Shown: positions 10,264-19,259 of the stretch, piece after piece
Layout of the letters: every line of letters starts with the position of its first letter
Position numbering within the stretch: position 1 is the first letter of the stretch
Origin: Amorphophallus konjac
Taxonomy: Eukaryota; Streptophyta; Magnoliopsida; Alismatales; Araceae
Direction of reading: 5' to 3'
Assembly (NCBI GenBank): GCA_022559845.1
Contig: JAHNEJ010001927.1
Span: 1-64,000 of the forward strand
DNA: 64,000 nucleotides
Position numbers and translations under genes: made by a program
Notes under the pieces: model-generated
Told to the model about the DNA's origin: nothing
Database searches by the model: none
Seen by the model: the letters and a program-made list of their open reading frames with translations, nothing else

Positions 10264-13200
10264 AGGAGTATGTCCCATGGGAGGAGTTCAAATCACTCGA
10301 ACTGGCTCCAGGGACAGAAGCTGAAGCAGAGAAAGAGCCTCCCCTATGGGCTGAACTTCCCCAAGAGCAGCCATCCGCCGCAGCAGGAAAGAAGAAGAAG
10401 AAGAGGGAGGTCGTCGTCGCCTGCAACACCCTCTCGGCTTTATTCGACACTGCCCTTTCCCTGGAGGAAACAGAAGAAGAGCCACCCCATGAGCCGCCAG
10501 AGGTGAATCAAGCTGAAGTCTCCACTTCCCAACATGCCACCAGGTCGGGAAGGAAGTGGGGGCGCCCTCCTCAGGATAACCTCAACATCATGCTCAGGGG
10601 GGAACAACCATACCAGGTTCCCGACCCTGAGGTCCGAGGCACCGAGATCCCTCCTCCGGCGGGTCTCTATCCCGTAGGGGCTAGGAGCCGAGGCACCCCT
10701 TCATTCGCCGAATTCCTGTTAGCCCGAGCAGGCGGGAAGGCGCGCTCCCAGGGGTCTCCTTCGACCGAAAAAGTAAGCAGCTCTCAAGCTCTACCGGCGG
10801 CAACTCTTCCTCAGCCAGAAGCGGACAACAGTGACATCCCAAACCTCACCGGATTCATGCGGGGGACGGAGGAAGCCCAGCAGGCCCCGCCGGCTCAGCA
10901 GGCTGCAACAGAGCCCACAAAGCTGGCATCCCCTGATCTGACACCCCAGCTCCAGGGTGGGGGCAGGCGCGGCAAGCCCGAAGAGATGAAATTACTCAAG
11001 GTGCGGGCTGCCGACCGAATAGTCAGACACCTCAAGAAGATCCCGACCCGGTTTACCGTGTGGGAGATGCTGTCTTTGGACGAAGAAACACGGCAAGCCA
11101 TCATTGCCGCACTCCAGACACCAGCACATCTTGAAGCCTGCCTAGCAGAGATATCACCTGAGGTGGCCGTGGCTTTCACAGAAGATGACATGCTCCTACC
11201 CACCTGCAGCCACAACAGACCCCTCTACATGAAAGGGCAGTTGAACGGCCAGCCTATCAATAGGGTCCTGATTGACCCAGGGGCAGTAGTGAATATACTT
11301 CCTTACCAGGTATATCAAAAGCACTACTTTGACGTACACCTGGTTGAGGTTAAAAATGTCAAGATTGCTGGTTTTAACCAGAAATGTGAGGTCCCCATGG
11401 GGGTTGCAGAATTCAACTTGACTTTTGATGATTTCACCACCAAGGTCCAGTTCCACGTCATCAACTCCAACACTTCCTACAAGGCGTTGCTGGGACGGCC
11501 CTGGCTACACCAGAATAGAGTGGTGCCCTCCACCCTGCACCAATGCATTAAATACCCTTGCGAGGGGAAGGAAGTCAGGATCTTCGCCGACCTCCACCCG
11601 TTCGAGGTGTTCGAGTGTCATTTGTCAGACGCCAATCTGTACTTAGAAAAGGCGAAGCAAATTCCCCAAGCCGCCCAAGACAAGGGAAAGAAGAAAGTGG
11701 AGTCGGGCAGTTGGTTTCCTCCGCCGCCCCCAGGTTATGTGGCTCCCCCACATGTACCATTCATTGCACAAGGGGGGGGGGTATTTAAGGGAGCCCCTCT
11801 CCCCATCTACTCTACACCGGGGACGCCTTGCCTCGAAGACCTGATGGAGGATGTCAGAGTCCCGCCAGGGATCATCAAGCCCATTACAGAAATTGACTGT
11901 CAAGCGGCCGAGCGGCTGAGGACCTTTGAAGTGCCTAACCCGGAGGGGCCATCCACTATCTTTTATGTTGCCGGGGAAAAGCCAGTCATGGAAGACGATG
12001 ATTGCCGATTTCCTGACGAGTTGCATGACCCGCACGTCCCCATTGCGGGACTCCCCCACATGACCGACCAGGCAGCCAGAATGGTCAGAAAGCAAAAGAT
12101 TCCCCCCTATCAACCCTCCAGCCGGAAGGAAATGTTCGAAAGAATGTGGAACCCACCAAACCTGGATCGGCGGTTGCTGCAAATCACCAAGCACCCCGGT
12201 CTGGGCTTTTCACTAGAAGATTATTACGAAACTGATGTGATATCGGTTTCGGCCTTGTCCGGCGACGACCCCGCGGAAGCTGCAGATTTGCGGGAAGCCC
12301 ACCAAGAAGTATATCCCAGGCCTCCGGCTGAGGAGGCACAAGACGAAGAAGTGTTCCTTTGGAACCCTCTCCGCCGCCGCTGCACGGGGAAAACCTCCTC
12401 TCTCTCCGACAGGCTAGCCTCGCAAGAGCACACCGCCGAGGCGCCCTCACTTCGGCCTGCTGGCGAAGCAAGAAGCAGAAGCATGGGTCATGCCCCAAAT
12501 TCCCCTCGATATGACCCCGTCATGTACGCCTTGTACCATAGGCAGCAACGGGAGATCGAGATGTTAAAAGCACGGCTGGCTGAGTTGACCTCGCTAGTTG
12601 CCGACCTCATCCAGGGTTCTCTCCGCCCGTGGGGTGGCTACATGTCTCGACCCCGAGACACCAGTCCCGATGTCCCCGTCTGGTCAAGAAGGGAGACAAG
12701 AGACACGGCAAGCCCATTAACCGGGCGGCCAACCAGGCAAGGCCTGACACTCCAAGAGAAGCTGCAAAAGCCCTACTCTTTCCCAAGAGAGAAGACTCGG
12801 GGTATTTTTGACTGGGCCTGCCATTACGGCAAGGTCTCCCTCCCACGGTCCAAGAGGCCGCAGGACACCCGAAGAAGTGGGGACCCACTGTTTTGTCCCT
12901 ACCACCAGATACTGGGCCACGCCATCGAAGACTGCTATGTCTTCAAAGACATTGCTCAAAACCTCATTGACAGGGACGAGCTCAGAATGGGAGACTATGT
13001 GGTAGCCCCACCACGCCCCCACGTGGCGGACAGCCCCAGAAGAGGAGCCTATACACTATCCATCCAGTACCAGGTGCCTGAAGATGCGGCTACCCCGGCC
13101 CCCACCGGAGCTGTCTATGATGATTATACAGAAGACCCCGAGGTGGCCTTGTGCCTTTCTGCACCAGCGGACCCCACGGACCCGGCGGCTACGGTCCAGG

Positions 13201-15002
13201 AGGAATGCGCGACAAATGCAGCCCCCACGCCCCTTCATGAGGAACAAGAAGAGGGGGATGGCGTCCTCGAGCCCGAAGACAATGAAGATCAAGACTTCGT
13301 CGATTTGTCGCCAGCCCCGCCGAAAATTGAAAATGGCGGCCAGGCCACAGTCGACGAATTGATTGAGATCAACCTTGGCACAGAAGGTGACCCCAGGCTG
13401 ACCTTTCTGAGTGCTCTTATGCCCCCACAGGAGAGAGAGCAATACACAAAGTTGCTGCAAGAATTCCGGGATTGCTTTGCCTGGAACTATAAAGAAATGC
13501 CTGGGCTCAGCCCCGAGGTGACTCAGCACATCTTGGCCATTGATCCCACGGCGGAACCAGTGAAGCAGTCTCCCCGGCGTATGAGGCCGGAATTGATCAG
13601 CCAGATCTGCAAGGAAGTCGACAAGCTCATAGATGTCAGCTTCGTGGCGGAGAACCAGTACACCACCTGGCTGGCCAACATTGTGCCGGTGAAGAAGAAG
13701 AATGGACAGATCAGGATTTGCGTGGATTTCCGCGACCTAAATAAAGCCTGCCCAAAAGATGACTTCCCGGTGCCTATCACCGAAGTGATGATTGATGCAA
13801 CCACCGGCCACGAGGCCCTGTCTTTTATGGACGGATCGTCCGGCTATAACCAAATTTGGATAGCCGACCACGACCGGATTCACACGGCTTTCAGATCACC
13901 CAAGGGGATATTCCACTACAAGAGGATGCCCTTCGGCCTCAAGAATGCTGGTGCTACATATCAGCGGGCAATGACCAAGATCTTCGACAAGCTGCTATAT
14001 AGCAAGGTCGAATGCTACATTGATGATCTAGTTGTCAAGACTAAGAAGAGAGCTGAACATCTGAGCGACCTCAGGGTCGTCTTCCAAAGGCTCCGGCTGT
14101 ATGGGCTGAAGATGAACCCTATGAAGTGCGCCTTTGGCGTGTCCAGTGGTAAGTTCCTCGGCTTTATTGTCCGGCACAGAGGGATCGAGATTGACCCCTT
14201 CAAGATAAAAGACATTCAGGAGTTGCCCCCTCCGAAGAGTCTAGGAGAGCTGAGGTCCCTACAGGGCCGTCTAGCCTACATCCGCAGGTTCATCTCCAAC
14301 CTGTCGGGGCGTTGCCAACCCTTTCACAGACTGATGATGAAGAATGCACCCTTCAGCTGGGGTCACGAATGCCAGCACGCGTTCGACCAGCTAAAAGAGT
14401 ACCTGAAGACCCCGCCAGTCCTGGGGGCACCTGTCAAAGGCAGACCACTTATTCTCTACATAGCGGCTACCGAATATTCACTGGGGGCAATGCTCGCCCA
14501 GAATAATGATGAGGGAAAGGAGCAGGCGCTCTACTACCTCAGCCGGAGATTGGTGGGAGCAGAGGCCAAGTACACTCCGATAGAGAAAGTCTGCCTTGCT
14601 TTGGTCTTCGCAGTCAAGAAGATGAGGCACTACATGCTGTCCCATGAAGTAAGCTTAATATCCAGGGCTGACCCCATCAAGCACATGCTCTCCCAGCCTG
14701 TCCCGAAGGGGCGCCTTGGCAAATGGGCCGTGCTGCTCATGGAGTTTGACATCACCTACGTGCCGCAAAAGGCCGTTAAGGGACAAGCCGTCGCGGATTT
14801 CTTCGCAGCACACCCTGTGCCCGAAGACTCCCCGTTGGCCACAGAGCTACCCGAGGATGAGACACTGGAGGTGGATCATGTCCAACAAGCTATCTGGCAG
14901 CTATACTTTGACGGGGCTTCGAGAACAGAAGCGACCCCGTCCGGACACGCCAAGGTACGGCCGGAGCCGGCATCGTCCTCAAATCGCCAGACGGAGAAGT
15001 GA
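10143..15002 (+). CDS. Element B Pol, protease-RT-RNase H part
   Basis: This frame opens after a TAA at 10140-10142 and overlaps gag by about 120 bp in the -1 frame. Protease: the active site is IDPGAVVNIL at 11271 onward, DPG in place of the usual DTG/DSG, ending in LLGRPWLH. Next comes a spacer that repeats a Gag-like module: a coiled coil (near 12540) and a second knuckle CPYHQILGHAIEDC (near 12894). Reverse transcriptase follows, with VDFRDLNKACPKDDFP (near 13722) and the catalytic YIDD at 14016-14027. A Ty3-type RNase H lies near 14450-14800 (YIAATEYSLGAMLAQ). The frame ends after LYFDGASRTEA, the first strand of the second RNase H, because of a frameshift; the rest is in the next frame. 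Confidence 0.93.
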   Translation, partial: QKELCPATDASEDQSGGQRLQAIIDGLEDYEQPEIQPVELKEYVPWEEFKSLELAPGTEAEAEKEPPLWAELPQEQPSAAAGKKKKKREVVVACNTLSALFDTALSLEETEEEPPHEPPEVNQAEVSTSQHATRSGRKWGRPPQDNLNIMLRGEQPYQVPDPEVRGTEIPPPAGLYPVGARSRGTPSFAEFLLARAGGKARSQGSPSTEKVSSSQALPAATLPQPEADNSDIPNLTGFMRGTEEAQQAPPAQQAATEPTKLASPDLTPQLQGGGRRGKPEEMKLLKVRAADRIVRHLKKIPTRFTVWEMLSLDEETRQAIIAALQTPAHLEACLAEISPEVAVAFTEDDMLLPTCSHNRPLYMKGQLNGQPINRVLIDPGAVVNILPYQVYQKHYFDVHLVEVKNVKIAGFNQKCEVPMGVAEFNLTFDDFTTKVQFHVINSNTSYKALLGRPWLHQNRVVPSTLHQCIKYPCEGKEVRIFADLHPFEVFECHLSDANLYLEKAKQIPQAAQDKGKKKVESGSWFPPPPPGYVAPPHVPFIAQGGGVFKGAPLPIYSTPGTPCLEDLMEDVRVPPGIIKPITEIDCQAAERLRTFEVPNPEGPSTIFYVAGEKPVMEDDDCRFPDELHDPHVPIAGLPHMTDQAARMVRKQKIPPYQPSSRKEMFERMWNPPNLDRRLLQITKHPGLGFSLEDYYETDVISVSALSGDDPAEAADLREAHQEVYPRPPAEEAQDEEVFLWNPLRRRCTGKTSSLSDRLASQEHTAEAPSLRPAGEARSRSMGHAPNSPRYDPVMYALYHRQQREIEMLKARLAELTSLVADLIQGSLRPWGGYMSRPRDTSPDVPVWSRRETRDTASPLTGRPTRQGLTLQEKLQKPYSFPREKTRGIFDWACHYGKVSLPRSKRPQDTRRSGDPLFCPYHQILGHAIEDCYVFKDIAQNLIDRDELRMGDYVVAPPRPHVADSPRRGAYTLSIQYQVPEDAATPAPTGAVYDDYTEDPEVALCLSAPADPTDPAATVQEECATNAAPTPLHEEQEEGDGVLEPEDNEDQDFVDLSPAPPKIENGGQATVDELIEINLGTEGDPRLTFLSALMPPQEREQYTKLLQEFRDCFAWNYKEMPGLSPEVTQHILAIDPTAEPVKQSPRRMRPELISQICKEVDKLIDVSFVAENQYTTWLANIVPVKKKNGQIRICVDFRDLNKACPKDDFPVPITEVMIDATTGHEALSFMDGSSGYNQIWIADHDRIHTAFRSPKGIFHYKRMPFGLKNAGATYQRAMTKIFDKLLYSKVECYIDDLVVKTKKRAEHLSDLRVVFQRLRLYGLKMNPMKCAFGVSSGKFLGFIVRHRGIEIDPFKIKDIQELPPPKSLGELRSLQGRLAYIRRFISNLSGRCQPFHRLMMKNAPFSWGHECQHAFDQLKEYLKTPPVLGAPVKGRPLILYIAATEYSLGAMLAQNNDEGKEQALYYLSRRLVGAEAKYTPIEKVCLALVFAVKKMRHYMLSHEVSLISRADPIKHMLSQPVPKGRLGKWAVLLMEFDITYVPQKAVKGQAVADFFAAHPVPEDSPLATELPEDETLEVDHVQQAIWQLYFDGASRTEATPSGHAKVRPEPASSSNRQTEK

Positions 15003-15394
15003 TGCACACTTCCTGCTGCATTAGCAAGCCCTGTACAAATAATGAAGCAGAGTATGAAGCTCTGATCATCGGCCTTCAGGTGGCCCTCCAAATGGAGATC
15101 AAAATGCTCCAAGTATTCGGCGACTCGCTGTTGGTCGTCAAGCAGGTCCAGGGACAGTTTGATGTCCGAAAACCTGAGCTGCTCCCTTATCACACTAAGG
15201 CGAAGAGACTCATGGAGCGGTTCTACCTCCTTGAGATAGGCCATGTCGCCAGAGGGGAGAATGCACAAGCCGACGCCCTGGCAAAACTGGCAAGCTCACT
15301 GGCAGTGCCTCCAGATGGATCTCTCAGTATCCAAGTAATAAATCAGCGCCAGATGCCCAGTATGATAGAAGAGAACCAGAAGAAGAAGAGCTAG
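14963..15394 (+). pseudogene. Element B second RNase H (aRNH), frameshifted from Pol
   Basis: In the -1 frame relative to the upstream pol ORF the protein continues GAGIVLKSPDGE, CTNNEAEYEALIIGL, FGDSLLVVKQV and NAQADALAKLAS. This is the archaeal-type RNase H that Tat elements carry after the Ty3-type RNase H. The first Asp (DGAS, near 14912) is in the upstream frame, the Glu (NNEAEYEAL) and next Asp (GDS) are here, so the break falls inside the domain between about 14930 and 14962. The frame ends at TAG 15392-15394, where a second shift leads to the integrase frame. Confidence 0.88.
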
Positions 15395-16710
15395 AAGTCA
15401 CCACAGCAGAAGCCGTCGGCCTACCTGACTGGAGAGACCCCCTGATGCAGTGGTTCAAGTACCAGCAGCTGCCCAAGAAGAGAGAAGAGAAGATCAGGCT
15501 AATCAGAATTAAGGATTCTTATGAGCTCCGAAACGGAATATTATTCCGAATGGTGGCCGACGCCAAGCAAAAACTACTCCTCCGATGCTTGTCCATTGAA
15601 GAAGCCTGGAGGGTCATGAAGGAGGTCCATGCCGGGACAGCTGGCGCACACCAGGCGGGGCCGAAAATGAAGATTGAAATAAAGAAGCTCGGCTATTATT
15701 GGCCTGCAATGATCGACGACTGCTGCAAATATGCTAAGTCGTGTCAAAAATGTCAGGAGCATGCCACCATACCCAGAAGGCCCCCCGTGCAGTTACACCC
15801 AACCGCGCCCAGTTGGCCGTTCGCCCAGTGGGGAACGGACGTCGTGGGCCCCTTACCTACATCTTCCACGGGCTGCAAGTACATTTTGGCGGCAACCGAC
15901 TACTTCTCCCGTTGGGCAAAGGCTGTCGCCTTACGGGAGGTCACCGGAGAGATCGTGGTCAGGTTTGTCCGCCGTAATATCATATTCCGGTTTGGCGCGC
16001 CCGACCGAGTTGTGTCAGACAACGGCAGCCACTTCCGCAACCAGAAGGTCTACCGGCTGGGAGAAAAATATAAAATTGATTGGAGAACATCGACTCCTTA
16101 CAACCCACAGGCTAATGGGCTGGCCGAAGCTTTTAATAAGACACTCTGCACTCTCCTGGCCAAGACTGTCAGCTCTAACAAAAGGGACTGGGAAGAAAGG
16201 ATGTATGAGGCACTCTGGGCGTACCGAACCGTATACAAGACTCCAACAGGCTACTCGCCTTTTTCTCTCGTATATGGCTCGGAGGCAATCGTCCCCGTTG
16301 AACTGGAGATACCGTCCCTCAGGGTTGCCATTCAACATGGGCTTGTCCTTGAAGGGCAGACCAACGTTGAACGAAGGCTCGAGGAACTCTCCAGTCTAGA
16401 AGGAAAGCGGCTCCAGGCCCAACAGAACATTCAGGTCTACCAGGCCCGGATTGCACGCGCCTTTGACAAGCTTGTCAAGGAACGCGAATTCAAGAAGGGC
16501 GACCTCGTCATGGTCAAGAGAAAAGATCTCATGGCTGCCAACCCTAAGGGTAAGCTGAATGAGAACTGGCTCGGACCCTACGTAGTCCAAAAAGTCTACG
16601 AAGGTGGGGCCTATGTAATTGTCAACCATCGCGGGGAAGTTCAGTTCCCGCCTCTTAATGGAAGGCACTTGAGACTGTACCACGCTCCGGCGCCCCCGTT
16701 CAATCAATAA
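15385..16710 (+). pseudogene. Element B integrase, frameshifted from Pol
   Basis: Joins element cDNA to host DNA. The frame is already coding at 15388 (ELEVTTAEAVGLPDW), before its first ATG at 15445, so it is the displaced end of pol. The zinc-binding part has HAGTAGAHQ and CCKYAKSCQKC. The catalytic triad is complete: D in GTDVVG (15838-15840), D in SDNGSH (16018-16020) and E in GLAEAFN (16126-16128), with the expected D-x35-E spacing. The C-terminal part has the basic GPYVVQKVYEGGAYVI segment, and there is no chromodomain. It ends with TAA at 16708-16710. Confidence 0.92.
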
Positions 16711-16718
16711 TATAACCC

Positions 16719-16739
16719 TCCGCCCTATTTTTGGGCGGA
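16719..16739. other. Hairpin just after pol
   Basis: TCCGCCC, loop TATTTTT, GGGCGGA: a perfect 7-bp stem that begins 9 bp after the integrase stop. It lies between the converging sense pol and the antisense gene. Its function is unknown. Confidence 0.6.
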
Positions 16740-16784
16740 TTTGCGTGATTAATGTCCAAACAACTTGACCACTATCCATGTTTT

Positions 16785-17045
16785 CAAAAAGCAAAAAAAA
16801 AGGAAGAGGAAGGTAAAAAAAAGAGAGAAAAAAAAAGAGAAAAAAAAGAGAAAAAAGAGAGAAGAAGAAAAGAGAGAAAGAAAAAAGAAGAAGAGAAGAA
16901 GAGGAAAAGAGAAAAAAAAAAGAGAAGAGAAAAAGAAGAAAAGAGGAGAAAAGGAAAAAGAAGAGAAGATATAAAGAAAGAAAAGAAAGAGAAAGAGAAA
17001 GAGAAAAAAAAGGAAGTAAAAAAAAAGAAGGGAAAGATATAAGAG
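16785..17045 (+). repeat. Purine tract (GA-rich, about 260 bp)
   Basis: The + strand is almost purely A and G, with AAAGAGAA and GAAGAAG runs. The Lys/Glu and Phe/Ser ORFs across it are low-complexity artefacts. Confidence 0.85.
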
Positions 17046-17116
17046 CAAGGGAAGAGTGGAAGCCGAGAAAGGGGGAACTCCCCCCGTTTCCAGCCGTCGC
17101 CCCGTAGTAACGGAAG

Positions 17117-17600
17117 TACTAAAAGAAATTGACTAAACAAACTCCCTTTGGCTCGGACCTCCCGTCCGGGTCATTGATTAAACAAACTCTTCTCTCCGTC
17201 CTCCCCGGGCGGTGAGTACCCCTTTGGCTCGGACCTCCCGTCCGGGTCATTAACTCCCTTTGGCTCGGACATCCCGTCCGGGTCATTGATTAAACAAACT
17301 CCTCTCTCCGTCCTCCCCGGGCGGTGAGTACCCCTTTGGCTCGGACCTCCCGTCCGGGTCATTGACTAAACAAACTCCCTTTGGCTCGGATCTCCCGTCC
17401 GGGTCATTGATTAAACAAACTCTTCTCTCCGTCCTCCCCGGGCGGTGAGTACCCCCTTGGCTCGGATCTCCCGTCCGGGTCATTGACTAGACAAGCTCTT
17501 CTCTCCGCCCCCCCCCAGGCGGTGAGTACCCCTCTGGCTCGGATCTCCCGTCCGGGTCATTGACTAGACAAACTCTTCTCTCCGTCCCCTCTGGACGACG
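17117..17600. repeat. Tandem repeats with CCGTCCGGGTCATTGA units
   Basis: Units of about 44 and 76 bp combine: ACAAACTC, CTTTGGCTCGGACCTCCCG, TCCGGGTCATTGA and, in the long form, TCCTCCCCGGGCGGTGAGTAC. Four long-form copies contain GGTGAGTAC, a perfect splice-donor consensus on the + strand. On the minus strand the units keep an open frame repeating NDPDGRSEPKG, but I see no start or wider context that makes it a gene. Confidence 0.8.
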
Positions 17601-18035
17601 AGAAACCCGGTCTCTGACCGAGACCCCCCGCTTGAGGCCAGTACGCGTTTCCAACGTTGTGGCGAGGCCAGTGAGTCGCCCGTTCGGTATGGTGGAGTGG
17701 TCCCCTCGTCCTCCCCCTGGGAAGGCGAGCACTCTCCCGTGCTCTGACATGGGTTCCTGCCTGGTCCTCCTGGAGCCAACCATCGCAAAGACTCACGCCC
17801 TCCCGACGCGTCTCGGTACAAAAAAAAAAAGAGAGAGAGAGAGAAAGGACGATATACGCAAAACAGGAGGAAAGAAAGAAAAGAGGCCCCCTAGGGGAAT
17901 GCGTGCAAGAAGAGCATGTGAAACCATAAATCTGTTGTTCAATTCAGATAAAAGAAAATCGACCGACATGAGCTTCGGGGCATACCCCTATGTTACATTC
18001 AAAAGAAAAAAGAAAGGAATTAAGGGGTGCAACGC
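17601..18035. other. Spacer downstream of the antisense gene
   Basis: No gene recognised. It holds a 10-A run and GAGAGA run near 17821-17850 and would be the 3' untranslated region of the antisense gene. Confidence 0.4.
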
Positions 18036-19259
18036 TCAGTCGGTGCCCCTGAAGATGTCCTCGAGGGGGAGGATTCCGACGCAAGGAAAATTCGTCATGT
18101 CGCGCAAGCGGCCCCTCCGTTCTTCGAGTCGAGCAAGTTCCGCCTCCACGGACGCCGCCTCGACCTGGGCAACGGCGAGAGCCTCGCCTTCCGCCTCGAC
18201 CGCTCTTTCGACTTCGGCAAGGTCAGACCTAGCCGCGGCAAGGTAGCTCTCTAGTTTCGCAATTCGGCTCTTAAGGGAGCGAACATTGCTCTGGCCTTCC
18301 CCGAGAGCCCTCCCATGGCGCTCCTCATCGTGACGCCGGCCCTCCAAGGTCTGTAAATACTCGTCTGCCTGGGCATCAAGGGCGGCGCACTCGTCAGGAG
18401 CCTGGGTCTCGAGGAACTCGCGACGCTTCACATACTTTAGCAACAGCAGAACCCGCCGCGACCACTCCCCCAGTGAACAGCCCAGCACTTGTAACGCCCC
18501 AGTCAGCTGCGTCACTATGGCGTGTACCTCCCGGTATGATAAGGAAAGGTCGGCAAAGAGCATCGTCCGCAGGGTTACCAGCATTTGATGGACTGGCGCC
18601 TCCGACGAGGTGTGACTGACCGAAGGCACCACTGGGGGAGTGAATTCCACGGTGCTGTCCACCTCTGCCCACAAATCGGCGTCCACTGCGGCTGAAGAGG
18701 ACGGAAGAGCAAGAGTCAAGTCCCCTGGCCGGCCCGGCTCGACAGAGGACCTCTGGCCAACCACCGCTAGGGGAATGGGTAAGATCATCGCCGAAGCATC
18801 TGGCGCCGCCATCATCCGCTGCACTCCTACCTCCTCTTCCCCTGCCCGGCCCACCTCTGCCACTAGTTCAACCGGTGGGGGTGCAGGTGCCGCTACCCTG
18901 GCCGAAGGAGGGGCTTCGAGTAAAGCCGGACCTGACGCCATCACCCACGGACTTTTCTCTCGCGTTTGGGATCCCTCCAGATGTGCGCGGAGCCCCGCAA
19001 ATATTCGCTTCAAGAGCGGGTCCTCCATTTGGGCTGGGAGCTTCGGGAAGGGCGGAAGTGGAACCATCAGCATGGGTAGGCGTCCCGCCTCCACGAGCGC
19101 TGCAAGGCTCTCCGCCCCCAAGTCCGTGACTGAAGCCAATCCCTCCACCGCTATGGGGCCAATATTTGGTCTCCGTTTGGCGACAGACTTCCGGGCACGG
19201 CCGGGCGTCTTCCCTGCCGTTGTCACCACCTGACCATATAGAGTATGGTTAGCCACCCG
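18036..19259 (-). CDS. Antisense gene last coding exon: coiled-coil C-terminus
   Basis: The acceptor is the second of two adjacent AGs (CTGCTCCAGGCAG); only the second keeps the frame. It has 407 codons to a TGA at 18038-18036. The start is basic (KTPGRARKSVAKRRP), the middle Pro/Val-rich, and the last third is a coiled coil (NVRSLKSRIAKLESYLAAAR, then AEVERAVEAEGEALAVAQVE). No named domain recognised. Confidence 0.75.
   Translation of the reverse strand, partial: RVANHTLYGQVVTTAGKTPGRARKSVAKRRPNIGPIAVEGLASVTDLGAESLAALVEAGRLPMLMVPLPPFPKLPAQMEDPLLKRIFAGLRAHLEGSQTREKSPWVMASGPALLEAPPSARVAAPAPPPVELVAEVGRAGEEEVGVQRMMAAPDASAMILPIPLAVVGQRSSVEPGRPGDLTLALPSSSAAVDADLWAEVDSTVEFTPPVVPSVSHTSSEAPVHQMLVTLRTMLFADLSLSYREVHAIVTQLTGALQVLGCSLGEWSRRVLLLLKYVKRREFLETQAPDECAALDAQADEYLQTLEGRRHDEERHGRALGEGQSNVRSLKSRIAKLESYLAAARSDLAEVERAVEAEGEALAVAQVEAASVEAELARLEERRGRLRDMTNFPCVGILPLEDIFRGTD

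Noticed and set aside
16752..17140. Lys/Glu-rich and Phe/Ser-rich ORFs at the purine tract
   Set aside because: Low-complexity GA/TC DNA gives open frames on both strands; no start context and no domain.
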